A DNA stretch of 41,400 nt from Nemertoderma westbladi (taxonomy: Eukaryota; Xenacoelomorpha; Nemertodermatida; Nemertodermatidae), in assembly GCA_032718475.1 (NCBI GenBank), contig JAUCBJ010004940.1, forward strand, positions 1-41,400, in the 5' to 3' direction. Positions 1 to 9,422 of the stretch are shown piece by piece. The translations under genes were made by a program, and so were the position numbers. Numbering within the stretch: the first letter of the stretch is position 1; each line of letters opens with the position of its first letter. Below the pieces are notes generated by a model. That model worked only from the letters and a program-made list of their open reading frames with translations, did no database searches and was not told the origin of the DNA.

Positions 1-134
1 ATTAATTTGTAATATATGAAACCTGGAGGGCAGGTGTGTTATAATGCTTTAGGGTGATAGCATAGAAGTATCGAAGTATATTTGAACTAAGAATCATTCC
101 TCAGTTAACTAATCTTTGAGTTTATGCATGTAAA

Positions 135-1083
135 GTCCTGTACTTTACAACAAATTTCAAAAAAAGTAGTTTTTTTGCAGATAAGAAGATCGGTAAGTAC
201 AGTAATTGATACATTTTCAGAAAAATGGAAAGAATTTCTAGTGTACCAAGTTTGGTTATATTTCATCAATGATTGGCGGACTTATTTCGGTTTTTATCAA
301 AATTTTGAAACTATCGGTACCAACAGAGAGACTGTCTGATATGTGACCTTTGATTCCTTAAATCTCAGATTATTTCCAAACTTTTGACAGACATCATACG
401 TACCAGGTTTGGTTTAATTTCATCTATAAATGACCGAGTTATACAGTATTAGCGATCAAAAATTAGACAGATGACAGACAACTCCTAAATGGCCCCCGTA
501 TGCTAAGACTTCGGGTCAATTTGTGGGTCGCCCCACATTTTGCATCCATATCTTGGTTGGAAATACTTAGTTGCACTTTATTATCACTAATTATCCAGAA
601 ATTACTGTTAGGTTAAGTGTAAGAGACCATTTTGACCATAAAATTCGTACAGGTCCCGTACTTTACCTAGCAATGTCCCATACTTTACTACACAAAACAC
701 ATTGTAAAAAATTAGCAATGTAGCAATTCGTCTGATATTTATACTTTTTATTTAAGCTTAATAATACAGCTTTATCCTAAACATCAACTCAACACCACCG
801 TACCAGCGCACAATTCGCTAAATTTTAGAATTGAAATCATAAAATCTTTTAATTTAAAAAACCAGTCGGAAAAAAAACATTTCGTACGAATCCGTCCGTA
901 CTTTACCTTAATTGGACAAGCTAGTGTTTTCTCAAAAGTGACTAAGTCCCGCCATAAGCTTCGCGAAATCAAAGCTGCTATTCGAAAGTTCAATCCAAGC
1001 ACAATTTTGTGCACATATGTGCTGTGGATAACATTGTACAGGCAATCAAAGTTCAAAATTGTGTACGAATGTCCCGTACTTTA
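135..1083. repeat. Scattered 14-base motif GTCCCGTACTTTAC and variants
   Basis: At least five close variants of GTCCYRTACTTTAC occur in direct orientation at about 135, 653, 675, 893 and 1070, separated by unlike sequence. The same set occurs in duplicate copy 2, and two further copies lie just upstream of it (22612 and 22799). Apart from these motifs I see no gene in 1-1100. Short ORFs here have no recognisable domains. Confidence 0.7.
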
Positions 1084-1100
1084 CTTTGGAATGAGCCTAT

Positions 1101-1231
1101 AGATTGTCGTATCGGCTTCCACTGAGTGGTCCCAGGTTCGAATCCGACCCGACGCTGATGAGACTCAGTAAGGTATAGAAACGACTACGTGGTTTAGAAA
1201 GATATGAGATATGAATTTCATTATATTTGTA
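1101..1231 (+). repeat. SINE-like fragment with tRNA B box
   Basis: A perfect RNA polymerase III B-box (GGTTCGAATCC, 1135-1145) is followed by a T-arm-like segment and a body shared with 3635-3765, 25190-25320 and 33792-33924. The A-box half is not recognisable, so the head looks truncated. The 3' end abuts the 3' end of the antisense LINE fragment at 1232. Confidence 0.65.
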
Positions 1232-2016
1232 AACGTCTTACGGTGGTGAGATTTAACTGCAGATTTAAAAGAATGTTGATTATCTAGGTTTTTAATTTCA
1301 TTAGGCAGAGCGTTCCAATTTTTAATACCGTTAAAAAAGAAAGTATCAGATTCGAAGGATTTACAATTCGGGAGGTAAAAGTTTGAAGCACTAGCTCTGG
1401 TACTGTAAGAGTGTGTATCGCGTACTCTGTTGAATTTTTGTTTTAGGTAATTGGGACATTTACCATTATACACTTTATGCACATGGTTAAGGCGTAGCTG
1501 CTTAACTCTACTATCTAAGTTAAGTAGTCCAGATTCAGAAAAGTCACCTGGAGTTAGGTGGTGCCTAGGTTTGTAGTCTTTAATAAATCGTACTACTTTA
1601 TTCTGAGCTACTTGTAATTTACATTTAAGCTGTTTGGTTAAGCCTTCATACCAAGAAGATGCATGCATAGTCCATGTGACACTGTATTAAAGAAGAGCAA
1701 AGTAACTTGCGGGAGTCGGTGTTTAAACTATTTTTATTTCTGTATAGAAACCTAAGCCTACTGTTAACTTTCGAGAAAATATTTTTCACTGTGCTTTCTC
1801 CTGATAAGCCGTTATCCAATGTGGCGCCTAAATATTTAACTTCCTTTTTATTTTCAATCTTATGTCCATTACTAGTGACTTCAAACTTAGTTACCTTCTT
1901 TAACTTTCTTTTGGAACCAAACAAAATAGTTTCAGTCTTACCGTAGTTAATGGATAGCTTATTATCAACCAACCACTCATTACAGGATTCTAGAACTGCA
2001 CTTAACTTTTGGGAAC
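1232..2016 (-). pseudogene. LINE RT C-terminal fragment (CR1/L2-like), antisense
   Basis: Two overlapping minus frames (1972-1646 and 1668-1165) encode the region downstream of the RT catalytic core of a non-LTR retrotransposon. They include ESCNEWLVDNKLSI, KKEVKYLG, SSLIQCHMDYA, SSWYEGLTK, RLNHVHKVYNG and FFFNGIKNWNALP. The same motifs in the same order occur in the LINE at 31614-32467. A frameshift near 1655 joins the two frames, and the last residues of the second frame read into the SINE. The fragment is 5'-truncated near 2016, as is usual for LINE insertions. It is repeated at about 25321-26107. Confidence 0.85.
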
Positions 2017-2640
2017 TATAGATTGGATCGGTTGTGTTTCATCATGTCTGGTTCGGTCCTTTTCAAGAGGTTTTCGATAAAGTTCTGTCCAGTTCGGTTC
2101 AGATTTGTCTAAATTACTTTCAGCTATTTTTACATTGAGTTTCTGTGATAAACATCGGAAATGTATCTACAGTATAGTCAAATATTACAAATTCATCAAT
2201 ATTTGTTTAATAAGGGGATCATTACCTCAAATCTATTTTTTATGAAGCTACTATTCTGAACTTTATAACACAATGATCTGTGATCTATTACTAAAATAAA
2301 AAACTGAGTATGGATATTCGTAAACGCGTTTGTTCGAAAAATGGCACTTTTTGTGCAGGTCGGTTTTTTATAAATTGTATAAATTTCGAAGATTTTATAT
2401 GTAAAATATCTCATGTTTAAGGATCAGTAATGTAAGGGAACTCCTCCAGTAAAGGTCACTAGAGAGGGATATCTTTTGTCAGGTGGGTGGGATACTCGAA
2501 AGACCCTTATCCGATCCCTTAGGCGTTTCCCTATAGTACAGTATAATGCCTAACACCCTTCCCACGTGACTTCCGGTTTCGTTCAGGGAACCTGCTGTTG
2601 GTCAACCAGTGGCCTGTCAAGGATATGCGGTAGACCCCGG
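2017..2640. other. Noncoding stretch of duplication copy 1
   Basis: No gene is visible. The stretch matches 26108-26682 closely, apart from small indels. At 2607-2613 it holds the intact version of the site (AACCAGT) into which the LINE inserted in copy 2. Confidence 0.7.
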
Positions 2641-2648
2641 ATAATTGT

Positions 2649-3010
2649 ATGTATTTAGATATTCATATTTATTTCAGTAATGTATTGAACTACTGTATAC
2701 CGTTACGAAAAAATGACGCCAAATCAAAACCTGTGCTCTACAATGTCTACGACTATATGAGGGATGGAACCCACCAAGTTGATAAGCTTATAGGAAAATA
2801 CTCCGGTAAAACCGAGAGTCGACGGACGGTGTGCTATGGTTGCTTTCTAGTATACGCTGGATATACTGCACGATTCAAAGCGCAAACACTTGTTGTTCTC
2901 AATAGTAAAGGAAACCCTCGACCGGAGCAGTCGTTTTGCCAGGGCTAGGAATTCCAACATAGTAAGGCGCTCCAAATTTATTCTCCCGCTCTCTCCGTGT
3001 GATAAAATAA
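2649..3010 (+). pseudogene. piggyBac-like transposase C-terminal remnant, copy 1
   Basis: The plus frame from 2649 contains KPVLYNVYDYMRDGTHQVD, then a Y-S-x(5)-RR segment and an F-x(4)-A block. This resembles the part of piggyBac transposases (DDE_Tnp_1_7) where G-VD-LD-x-Y is followed by R-T-RRW and F-x-x-x-D-A-x-x-N. A one-base insertion near 2895 relative to 33050 breaks the frame, so this copy is shorter than its duplicate. The D residues of the catalytic core and an upstream start are absent. The sequence before the homologous part ends in a pyrimidine tract plus CAG, so it may once have been a 3' exon. Assignment rests on pattern only. Confidence 0.5.
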
Positions 3011-3634
3011 AATTTATTTCGGGGTGACATAAAACTATGGAGGTAGCCCTCAACCCCGCGGTCAATAAACCTACAATCAAAGACCGCGTGGCACACAAGC
3101 CCACGCCAAGCTGGTCACGGGAGGCAACCACTCCATCCATTCCCCTTGCAATGCAACTCTTTGCTAATAAACTGGAAACCCGTTCGTTTAGGGAGAAGTT
3201 GGTGTTGGATACAAGGTAACTGAATCCACCAATCTACCTAAAGTAATCACTTGTAACTCGTGCGGCATTCCCTTTTACCCATATGCAATAGTGATTGTTA
3301 TGATTGCAAACCAGTTTTTAATCTGGATTCCTTTTTATATAATTGCATTGTCAATACTTATTATTATTTTTGTTTGATAATTGTTATTAAGTTTAATTAC
3401 AATAATATATCATTGTTATTTATGTAACCGAATCCGCGTTTCTTTAAAATGTTATTTACAGTATTATCAAGTTTCATTATCAAGTATTATCAATTAATTT
3501 TCAAGGTTTTTTTTACATCGAAGGATAAGTTTTTTACCAACAATAACTTTTACTTTTTATTTGCACAATTTTAGGACTAGTCCCATTACAATAAAACGGC
3601 AGCTAGCATTGAAATTCATTCTTCAAATCTCTAG

Positions 3635-3805
3635 AGATTGTTGACTCGGATTCCACTGAGAGGTCCCAGGTTCGAATCCGACCCGACGATGATGAGACTC
3701 AATAAGGTAGAAACGCCTGCGTGGTTTAGAAAGATATATGAGATATGAATTTCATTATATTTGTACTGTAACTATTAATGTAATGTAATGTAATGTAATA
3801 TTACT
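3635..3805 (+). repeat. SINE-like fragment with B box and (TAATG)n tail
   Basis: The B box GGTTCGAATCC is at 3669-3679. The body matches the fragment at 1101 and ends in ATTTCATTATATTTGTA. A short TAATG tandem repeat (about five units, 3773-3800) follows; the duplicate at 33924 lacks it. Confidence 0.65.
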
Positions 3806-4920
3806 AATGTAACAGAGTGGTTAACAAGTTTAAATAATTTAAATATAATAAATAGTTCTCACATAAAGGTATATTTTGTATTAAAGAAAACCTCGGCATA
3901 CCCAAACAACCTTAAACACAGTACTACACTTACTAAATATATTATTTTACTTACTAACACCAAATATCTTATGAAAACATATAATTAATACTAAAATGTA
4001 CTTTAATCTCCTAATGTTCTGTATAACTGTTCGTTTCACCTTTAAACCTTCTATTATGGGGCGAGCCACGAAGTCTAAGTGAGACTTTGCGCGGGGGTAT
4101 AATATTTAATAGGCCGTCCTCTAACTCATTGGCACAGCTGCGATTTTACCTGCGGCTTTGCCAATAATTATTAACTAAAAACTCACGAGGTATTCTTTGC
4201 AAGAATGAATAACTCGTAATATGAATACCAAGTATGAATACCTACTACCATTGAACTTTAACAAATTTACAACAATATTTCCGTTATTAACAATTAATAA
4301 TACCGATAACTTCATAATCGAACCAATCCATGATTTTAACCGATTCAACTACCAGTAATGGAATCCCGTCACCGTCATTAACTCAATCGCTTATTTATCG
4401 TCATCATCGTCAGCCCAAATTATCGTTTGCCGTAACAACCTGACTGAAAAAAGTTATACCGGAGTTTATCTGCACAAGTACAACCACCACAAACACAACT
4501 CACACAATCCATTTCTAACAACAAGACATACTGATCGCTAGATGTAGAGAATTCTTTTGGTTGGTATCGAACCAGAATATCACGAGTCGCGATTTTTATT
4601 TTTTTTTCTCTTTTAGACCAAATATAGCAACACTAGCTATGCTACTGCTTTCTTTGACTAATTAAATAACAACACAACCTCATTAGGCTACACAAGTCGG
4701 AATATTTGTGTGTTCATAGGATAATATATGTCAATTATATATGTTAATATATATCATAAGAATAGGCTACTATTTTCTGCAGGTTTAGATAGTCCAGATA
4801 AACAAAAAAAACATCTAAAAATAATCAAATGCTAATTTATACAAAAAGTAATTTAATTAATTTATTTAAAAAATTGTTAAATTATTCAAAAATAGCGCGA
4901 CATAAGCCAATAATATTAAT
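3806..4920. other. Noncoding stretch 3' of the surface-protein gene
   Basis: No gene is seen. The stretch matches 33925-34857 except for about 190 bp at roughly 4040-4232 present only here. Part of that extra piece (GGGCGAGCCACGAAGTC and its continuation) resembles, in inverse orientation, 36175-36212, so it may be a short dispersed repeat. Confidence 0.6.
4861..4866 (-). terminator. Polyadenylation signal AATAAA
   Basis: The minus strand reads AATAAA here, about 57 bases past the stop codon of the gene at 4923-5618. The duplicate gene has the same signal at a similar distance (near 34798). Confidence 0.55.
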
Positions 4921-4922
4921 TC

Positions 4923-5618
4923 TCAAAAAATTCCATAAACCAATAGGAGGAGAGTAAGTAATATACTAGGGGTTACATTGAGTGCGATGGAGGTTGGGCC
5001 GTTAGGTTTAACTACATCTTCTATAACAGTGGTTGTTACATTGGGTGCGATGGAGGTTGGGCCGTTAGGTTCAACTATATCTTTCCCTTCTTCAGTTGGT
5101 TGTTGTTGGTCCGATTCCGCATTAACCGCGCACTTGTGTATTTCTATTGATGGTTCCAGGTGTGTCCACTCATCATCGCCCTGCTTCTCTAACCCTATAT
5201 ACATCCGGTGTTTCCCAACCTCCCGTTTTATATACCGGTACCCCCCTTCCACTCTCTCACTTCCAACATGGACGTTAGTATAAGTAACTCTGATTACTAC
5301 AGGTCGTCCCGAAACTGAAACTATTAAACTATTATTAGTATAACCGTCGTCGTATTGCTCCACGTTTATTTCCCCATCCTCGTAGTTCAACACAAATACA
5401 GGATAATCGCCAATCCATCCAGAGATCCTTCTTATATCGTTGATGACTATATCGCTTGTGAGTTGATAACTTAAAGTTAAGTTATCTCCCTCCTCCACGC
5501 AGTTCTTACCAACGGGTTCTACCATGATGAGGTTTGTAGGATCGTAGGCGACATCTATTCCGTGGCATAAAGACGTCAGATGGGTAGTAAGTAAAACTGA
5601 TAAGTAAATAATTAACAT
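4923..5618 (-). CDS. Secreted or GPI-anchored surface protein, paralog 1 (231 aa)
   Basis: A single open frame starts at an ATG with a good Kozak context (GCC before ATG). Residues 1-20 form a signal peptide ending LTSLCHG. The mature region has only two cysteines, C39 or C40 and one near residue 165, which could pair. N-glycosylation sites such as NLT and NNS are present. The first cysteine lies in a C-x(6)-L-x-L-x-Y pattern reminiscent of Ig-like folds, but I do not recognise the family. A Thr/Pro/Asn stalk follows and contains an imperfect duplicated unit (PNGPTSIAPNVT, PNGPTSIALNVT). The last 20 residues are hydrophobic with no basic tail, as expected for a GPI signal. The gene lies in the segmental duplication; its paralog is at 34858-35532. 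The two share signal peptide and C-terminus but differ in about a quarter of the aligned mature residues, with frame-preserving indels. Probably a functional host gene of unknown role. Confidence 0.75.
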   Translation of the reverse strand: MLIIYLSVLLTTHLTSLCHGIDVAYDPTNLIMVEPVGKNCVEEGDNLTLSYQLTSDIVINDIRRISGWIGDYPVFVLNYEDGEINVEQYDDGYTNNSLIVSVSGRPVVIRVTYTNVHVGSERVEGGYRYIKREVGKHRMYIGLEKQGDDEWTHLEPSIEIHKCAVNAESDQQQPTEEGKDIVEPNGPTSIAPNVTTTVIEDVVKPNGPTSIALNVTPSILLTLLLLVYGIF

Positions 5619-5956
5619 GGCTGATAATATTAGATATTAATAATTTATATTAAAATTCAACTTGTAAACAAATAAAATATAACAGATTAATAAATAATAT
5701 AAATTAGTTAACCAAATTATTATTGGTGTTCTAGGCGTTCTAGAACTAGATGGAGCCGGACTGGAGGAAAACTATTTCTTATTATATTTCTTAATTTTAA
5801 TCTTCTATTTTATGGATAATATAACGAATTGTAGGAATAGCATTCTACAATTATATTTACTATAAATTCATAATTGAGTTGTATGTGATTTTGATAATAA
5901 AGTCTTTAACAGTCTAGGTCATGACCGCGGCATTTCTAGCTAATTTAAATATTTAA

Positions 5957-6666
5957 GGGGGGGGGGGGGGGGGGGGGGTACACCATTTTCGGACAACTCT
6001 TCGATTTATCACTCTCAGCGTTTAAAAATTGTTTGGTTTTGGCTATAATTTGGAATATAGGTGCCGAAGATGCTATTCTACGTGACAGGTTAGAAAATTT
6101 TTATTTTTCGCTATTTAATATTAGTTAATACTGTACTAGTTAACAACAAAAAAAACTTGGTTACGCTTAAAACCCTAAGGCTTTTACAGTTTTGAATCTA
6201 ATCACATGAAAGTTTTTTTATATGATAGGTCAAAGATGGGGCAACATTTTGTTAAAATAATTCTGCACCGCTAGGTGGCGCTGCAAATGTATGCCTAATT
6301 TTTAGGTTTGTTATAAATAGTATTAAATTTTATTAACAAATAATTTCGAATAGGGCAGGGTGGCTATGTAGACACCCACAGAAAATTTCAGACTAATTGC
6401 TCAAAAATTATAGAAGTAGTAGGACTTTGAAGTTGACAATTTCATAAAAAAAATATTTTGAGATAATCGACCTTTCAATATACATAGTAATAGTAATTTC
6501 AATAGGAATCCCTAAATGGAAATTGTTATAACTTAAAAACTAAAAGAGCTATTTAATAGCGGTTTTCAGATTTGGAAACACCATTCAATGGTGCATTATA
6601 ATAGATCATAAAAAAATTTCGACATATTTTTGACCAAAATGGTGTACCCCCCCCCCCCCCCCCCCC
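5957..6666. mobile_element. 710-bp inverted-repeat element with G22/C20 termini
   Basis: The element begins with 22 G (5957-5978) followed by TACACCATTTT and ends with AAAATGGTGTA followed by 20 C (6647-6666), so the termini are inverted repeats. TTAA flanks both sides (5953-5956 and 6667-6670), which suggests a TTAA target duplication. The flanking AATATTTAA / TTAAATATT is also palindromic, so the exact boundary is uncertain. There is no coding frame inside, so it would be a non-autonomous DNA element. The TIR does not start with CCC, which argues against piggyBac; another TTAA-targeting superfamily such as Kolobok is possible. Homology between the two duplication copies ends at its left edge. 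Confidence 0.7.
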
Positions 6667-6670
6667 TTAA

Positions 6671-6880
6671 ATATTATTATGGCAGTGCAAGCAAGCGAAA
6701 AGTTACCTTATTGTCAAAATGAGGTTTTTGAGTTAGATATTGCATGTGATTGGCCAATATCTCAGGTCTCTAATGTGCTAAAAATCATCCTGATTGGATG
6801 AGTGCATCCAGAGTTATTAGCATTAATGAATTACTAAGAAGACAACCAGCAGTCAAATACACTGATTAGAAAAAAAAAAG
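6671..6880. other. Unique flank left of the LTR element
   Basis: No gene, repeat or motif is recognised. It is the pre-insertion sequence that should continue at 19186. It ends in an A10 tract just before the target duplication. Confidence 0.5.
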
Positions 6881-6885
6881 TTTAG
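6881..6885. repeat. Target-site duplication TTTAG, left
   Basis: The 5 bp directly before the TG of the left LTR match 19181-19185, directly after the CA of the right LTR. Confidence 0.9.
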
Positions 6886-7953
6886 TGTTCGCGCTTTAAG
6901 ACCTTTAGCAGTTTAACCTGCCAAATTGGGATGTCTTTTAGATGATAGATAGTCTTTAGCCTATGACAAGTATTTGATACACTACATTAGCCGAAACCAG
7001 TCTAGAGTTATGAAGTTATGAGTTATGAGTTAAAGAGTTATGAGTTATGAGTTAAACCAGAGTTATGACTTAAACTAGACACAACGGGATGGCTATAGAT
7101 TCACGTATATGGCGCATTCTTTAGGAGATGCTTCGTTATCAATCACGATCATACACAATACTGCACAATGCTGCACACTAATCTGCCGACCTTCACTAAT
7201 TTTAGTCACATATAAGGAGAACAACAGACAATACGTGTAGGGCCTATAAAATAGCATTAGATTCACTTCAAACCACTTAATGTAAGTCGCAATCGTTATA
7301 TGTATCCGGTCTCTCTAACCTTTAGTATATCAAGAAGATTGGGGTGTCTGATTGTTTATCAGTATTCCAAATATAATATTCCATCAACAAATATAATGAA
7401 TAACCGACAGTAAATAGCAGTACAAAGTTTAAGGTATGAATGGTTATGAATGCAGAATTGGTATGAGATATGTTAAGTGAGTGAGGTATGGTTAGTGAGT
7501 TAAGTGAGATAACGGATATACGTTCTATAATTAAGCCTACTAATGTTGAGCTAAAGACTGAAACACGGAGGTTCCACGCCGGTGTTGTAGGCTGTGGACA
7601 AAATCACATACTGACTCAACTCCACGAGTTTCTATATACAATCTCTAACACAGAGGCAAAAAACGCTCTGATTGGTCGACCGAACAAAGAAGGCACAGAG
7701 AACAAAGAAAAGCTACACGTGTACAGCATCAGCTGTTAGCTGTCGTCATGGTAGCTACACTGTTTACAGAGGATTTGGCGCATTGCGTCATAAAATTGCT
7801 AATCATGTCCGTTAAAGTACACATACAGAAGAAATGGCTTTTATGTCCTCTAAAACAACAGTACAGTAAGGACACGGCCTTTTATGCCTGCTAAACCAAC
7901 TACAGAGTACTTTACGGGGAAAATAACCGGCTAATTACGCAAAAGCCTTTACA
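6886..7953 (-). repeat. 3' LTR (1068 bp) with a rearranged patch
   Basis: It matches the 5' LTR at 17983-19180 apart from two events. One is a single C/T difference at about 7740. The other is that 183 bp of the 5' LTR (18102-18284) are replaced here by 53 bp (7005-7057) made of repeated AGTTATG units. The same unit is present just downstream (7060-7067) as unique LTR sequence, so the patch looks copied from it. A minor 83-codon plus-strand frame inside both LTRs has no known domain. Confidence 0.9.
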
Positions 7954-7964
7954 CCGCTCCCAGA
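7954..7964 (-). promoter_or_regulatory. Putative polypurine tract
   Basis: Read on the minus strand, the bases directly upstream of the 3' LTR are CTGGGAGCGG, which is purine-rich and in the right place to prime plus-strand synthesis. It is short and interrupted, so the call is positional. Confidence 0.5.
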
Positions 7965-8031
7965 AAATGGGATTTAAGTCTATAAAATATAACAAATCAC
8001 AGTTTCTAAAATATAAAAATACTCTAAACAG

Positions 8032-8424
8032 TTAGTCTTTCTTACGCGGACGGCGTTTACGCAGTTTTTTGAGGCTAGCAAGAGTCCTTTTCTCTTTGGG
8101 GCAAGCCACTTTACTAGGAGGGCTATAAATCCTGGGTGAAGGGTGCAATATGATTGCATCAGAAGGTGTAGGATTATGGTCGGGGTATCCGCCGTTTCGA
8201 TATGCTTCTCCTCGAGCTGATTTTCCTCCGCTCGTAGCTGGATATGTTCATCTAAAAACTCTCGCAGAGAATAGGGTCATCCAAGTTCGATAACTTCTTA
8301 GAGATTCTGGATTTCCCGATCAAACTGAGATAAAGTTACTTTGTTTACCGCTTGGACTTGCTAATGCAATTTACGTTTATCTGAACAAGCGTAAGTTCCT
8401 TTTCTGATCTTTGTAGAATAGCGT
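8032..8424 (-). pseudogene. ORF3 downstream part, broken
   Basis: After the frame 8907-8425 stops, coding-like sequence continues in other minus frames. It begins with VPNELDAILQRSEKELTLVQ, followed by a charged helical segment with two in-frame stops (FLDEHIQLRAEENQLEEKH). A shift then leads to a proline-rich piece ending in the basic tail LKKLRKRRPRKKD and a stop at 8032-8034. The pieces lie in order and share charge character with the upstream ORF3 frames, so I read them as the decayed C-terminal part of one protein. The basic tail could be a nuclear-localisation or nucleic-acid-binding signal. No family is recognised. Confidence 0.45.
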
Positions 8425-8917
8425 CTAACTCATTTGGTACAACGCTCTCCGCCACTTTGGTGACAGGTTATATCGTGTTAAGCCGGGACGATGGTAAGGG
8501 TTAAATGGCGATATTAAATGTCCGCGTCCCAATCCGGCTAGGTAGGATGGGCTAATATCTAGGAAGCCCACAACCGGGGTGCCACCGACTAATTGTTCAG
8601 GTAACACTAGATCTTTGAACAGTGAGTACAGCTCGAGAGGATCCGTCATACTAATAGGATCAAGAGTCTGAGGTCTCACTAGGGAATGAGGAGGTCTGAT
8701 CGAGTATTCCGAAACTCTGATCATTGGTTTATTTAAGGATCGTCTGAGTCGAACGAGCGTAGGTGATACGTCAAACAAATTTCGCTCGAAACTCCCGCCA
8801 GTATAGCGAGTAAAACCGTGTTTAGTGCAACGTCTCCGCGGATGTTTAGGTCTTTCCGTTTGTTGGTTGGGTCTAGGGCATTCATCGCAATAATACCAAA
8901 GACGCACGTCTTGTAGG
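8425..8917 (-). pseudogene. ORF3 middle part, with CxxC...CxxH
   Basis: This minus frame is open for about 160 codons and overlaps the end of frame 9416-8733. It carries CDEC followed 16 residues later by CTKH, spaced as a possible zinc-binding site, with WYYCDECPRP before it. Its composition (Arg and Pro rich, PFNPYHRPGLTRYN) looks more coding than the overlapping end of the other frame. I therefore infer that a one-base shift near 8918 moves the reading frame here. No Met codes its start, which fits a continuation rather than a separate gene. Function unknown. Confidence 0.45.
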
Positions 8918-9416
8918 GGAAACGCGAGTGATCTTTCTCCAGCTTACAATATTCCTCCATCCGTTCGAAGCTATCCGGTACAACAGGTAGCGGTCGATCG
9001 GCGGTAAGATACATCATAGTGGAATAGAGCCGTTTGAGTTCTACCATGCGGTCATGATGCATACCTTGAGGATATCGAGTTTCTAGATTCTGTTGACTGG
9101 TAATATCGAGATAGGTTTCTCTCAAGAATTCCAGGTATTTGGTGAAGTTGCTGCGTTTATCCGGCTCTTCAACATCTGCACTTTCGAGTCGGTTTCGAAT
9201 AGAATTTTCGTGTTCGAGTCTCAGTTTATCGTTCCGCTTCCGCTGGGTATGATATTTAAATAAAACCATTTCCCTTTTGATGTCTATATCGTTCGTATCG
9301 TGTAGGTCGATAGGATGACCAGTAGTTAAGAAGTCCATATATGTACCATTACGATGCGTATAGCGAGCGGTGAATTTTCTACAGTCCAACCCACGCGCAA
9401 GTTGCTCCCGGGACAT
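8733..9416 (-). CDS. ORF3 upstream part, unknown protein (227 aa frame)
   Basis: An ATG-started frame of 227 codons is rich in charged and aromatic residues (RKFTARYTHRNGTYMDFL, FKYHTQRKRNDKLRLEHE, YLEFLRETYLDITSQQNLE). It has no signal peptide or membrane segment, so it is not an evident Env. Directly upstream and in frame, separated by UAA and two codons, is a 46-codon ATG frame (9563-9423). The last 50 or so codons overlap the frame described at 8425-8917 and are probably out-of-frame noise. Its place between the pol remnant and the 3' LTR is where retroelements carry env or accessory genes. I do not recognise it. Confidence 0.5.
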   Translation of the reverse strand: MSREQLARGLDCRKFTARYTHRNGTYMDFLTTGHPIDLHDTNDIDIKREMVLFKYHTQRKRNDKLRLEHENSIRNRLESADVEEPDKRSNFTKYLEFLRETYLDITSQQNLETRYPQGMHHDRMVELKRLYSTMMYLTADRPLPVVPDSFERMEEYCKLEKDHSRFPYKTCVFGIIAMNALDPTNKRKDLNIRGDVALNTVLLAILAGVSSEICLTYHLRSFDSDDP

Positions 9417-9422
9417 TGGCGG

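Larger units (their letters stand above)
1..5956. repeat. Segmental duplication, copy 1
   Basis: This block is repeated in the same orientation at 22845-35870. Order and content match throughout: motif-rich noncoding DNA, SINE piece, antisense LINE 3' fragment, piggyBac transposase remnant, second SINE piece, surface-protein gene. By eye the noncoding flank upstream of the gene differs at roughly 3-4% of positions. The block starts at or before the window edge. Homology ends at the G-run of the element at 5957. Copy 1 lacks the solo LTR and the LINE present in copy 2 and keeps both empty sites. It has its own extra stretch of about 190 bp near 4040-4232. Confidence 0.9.

Noticed and set aside
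1101-1180. Possible tRNA gene at the B box (also at 3669, 25224 and 33828)
   Set aside because: The T-arm text is present, but no acceptor pairing, anticodon arm or A box can be assembled. Body and tail match a SINE.
5957-6666. piggyBac assignment from the TTAA flanks
   Set aside because: The TIR starts with G rather than CCC, and the flanks are palindromic, so TTAA may be fortuitous. Superfamily left open.
7488-7739. 83-codon frame, identical at 18715-18966
   Set aside because: It lies inside both LTRs, against the element's sense, and is identical only because the LTRs are. The other LTR copies do not keep it as an evident ORF.
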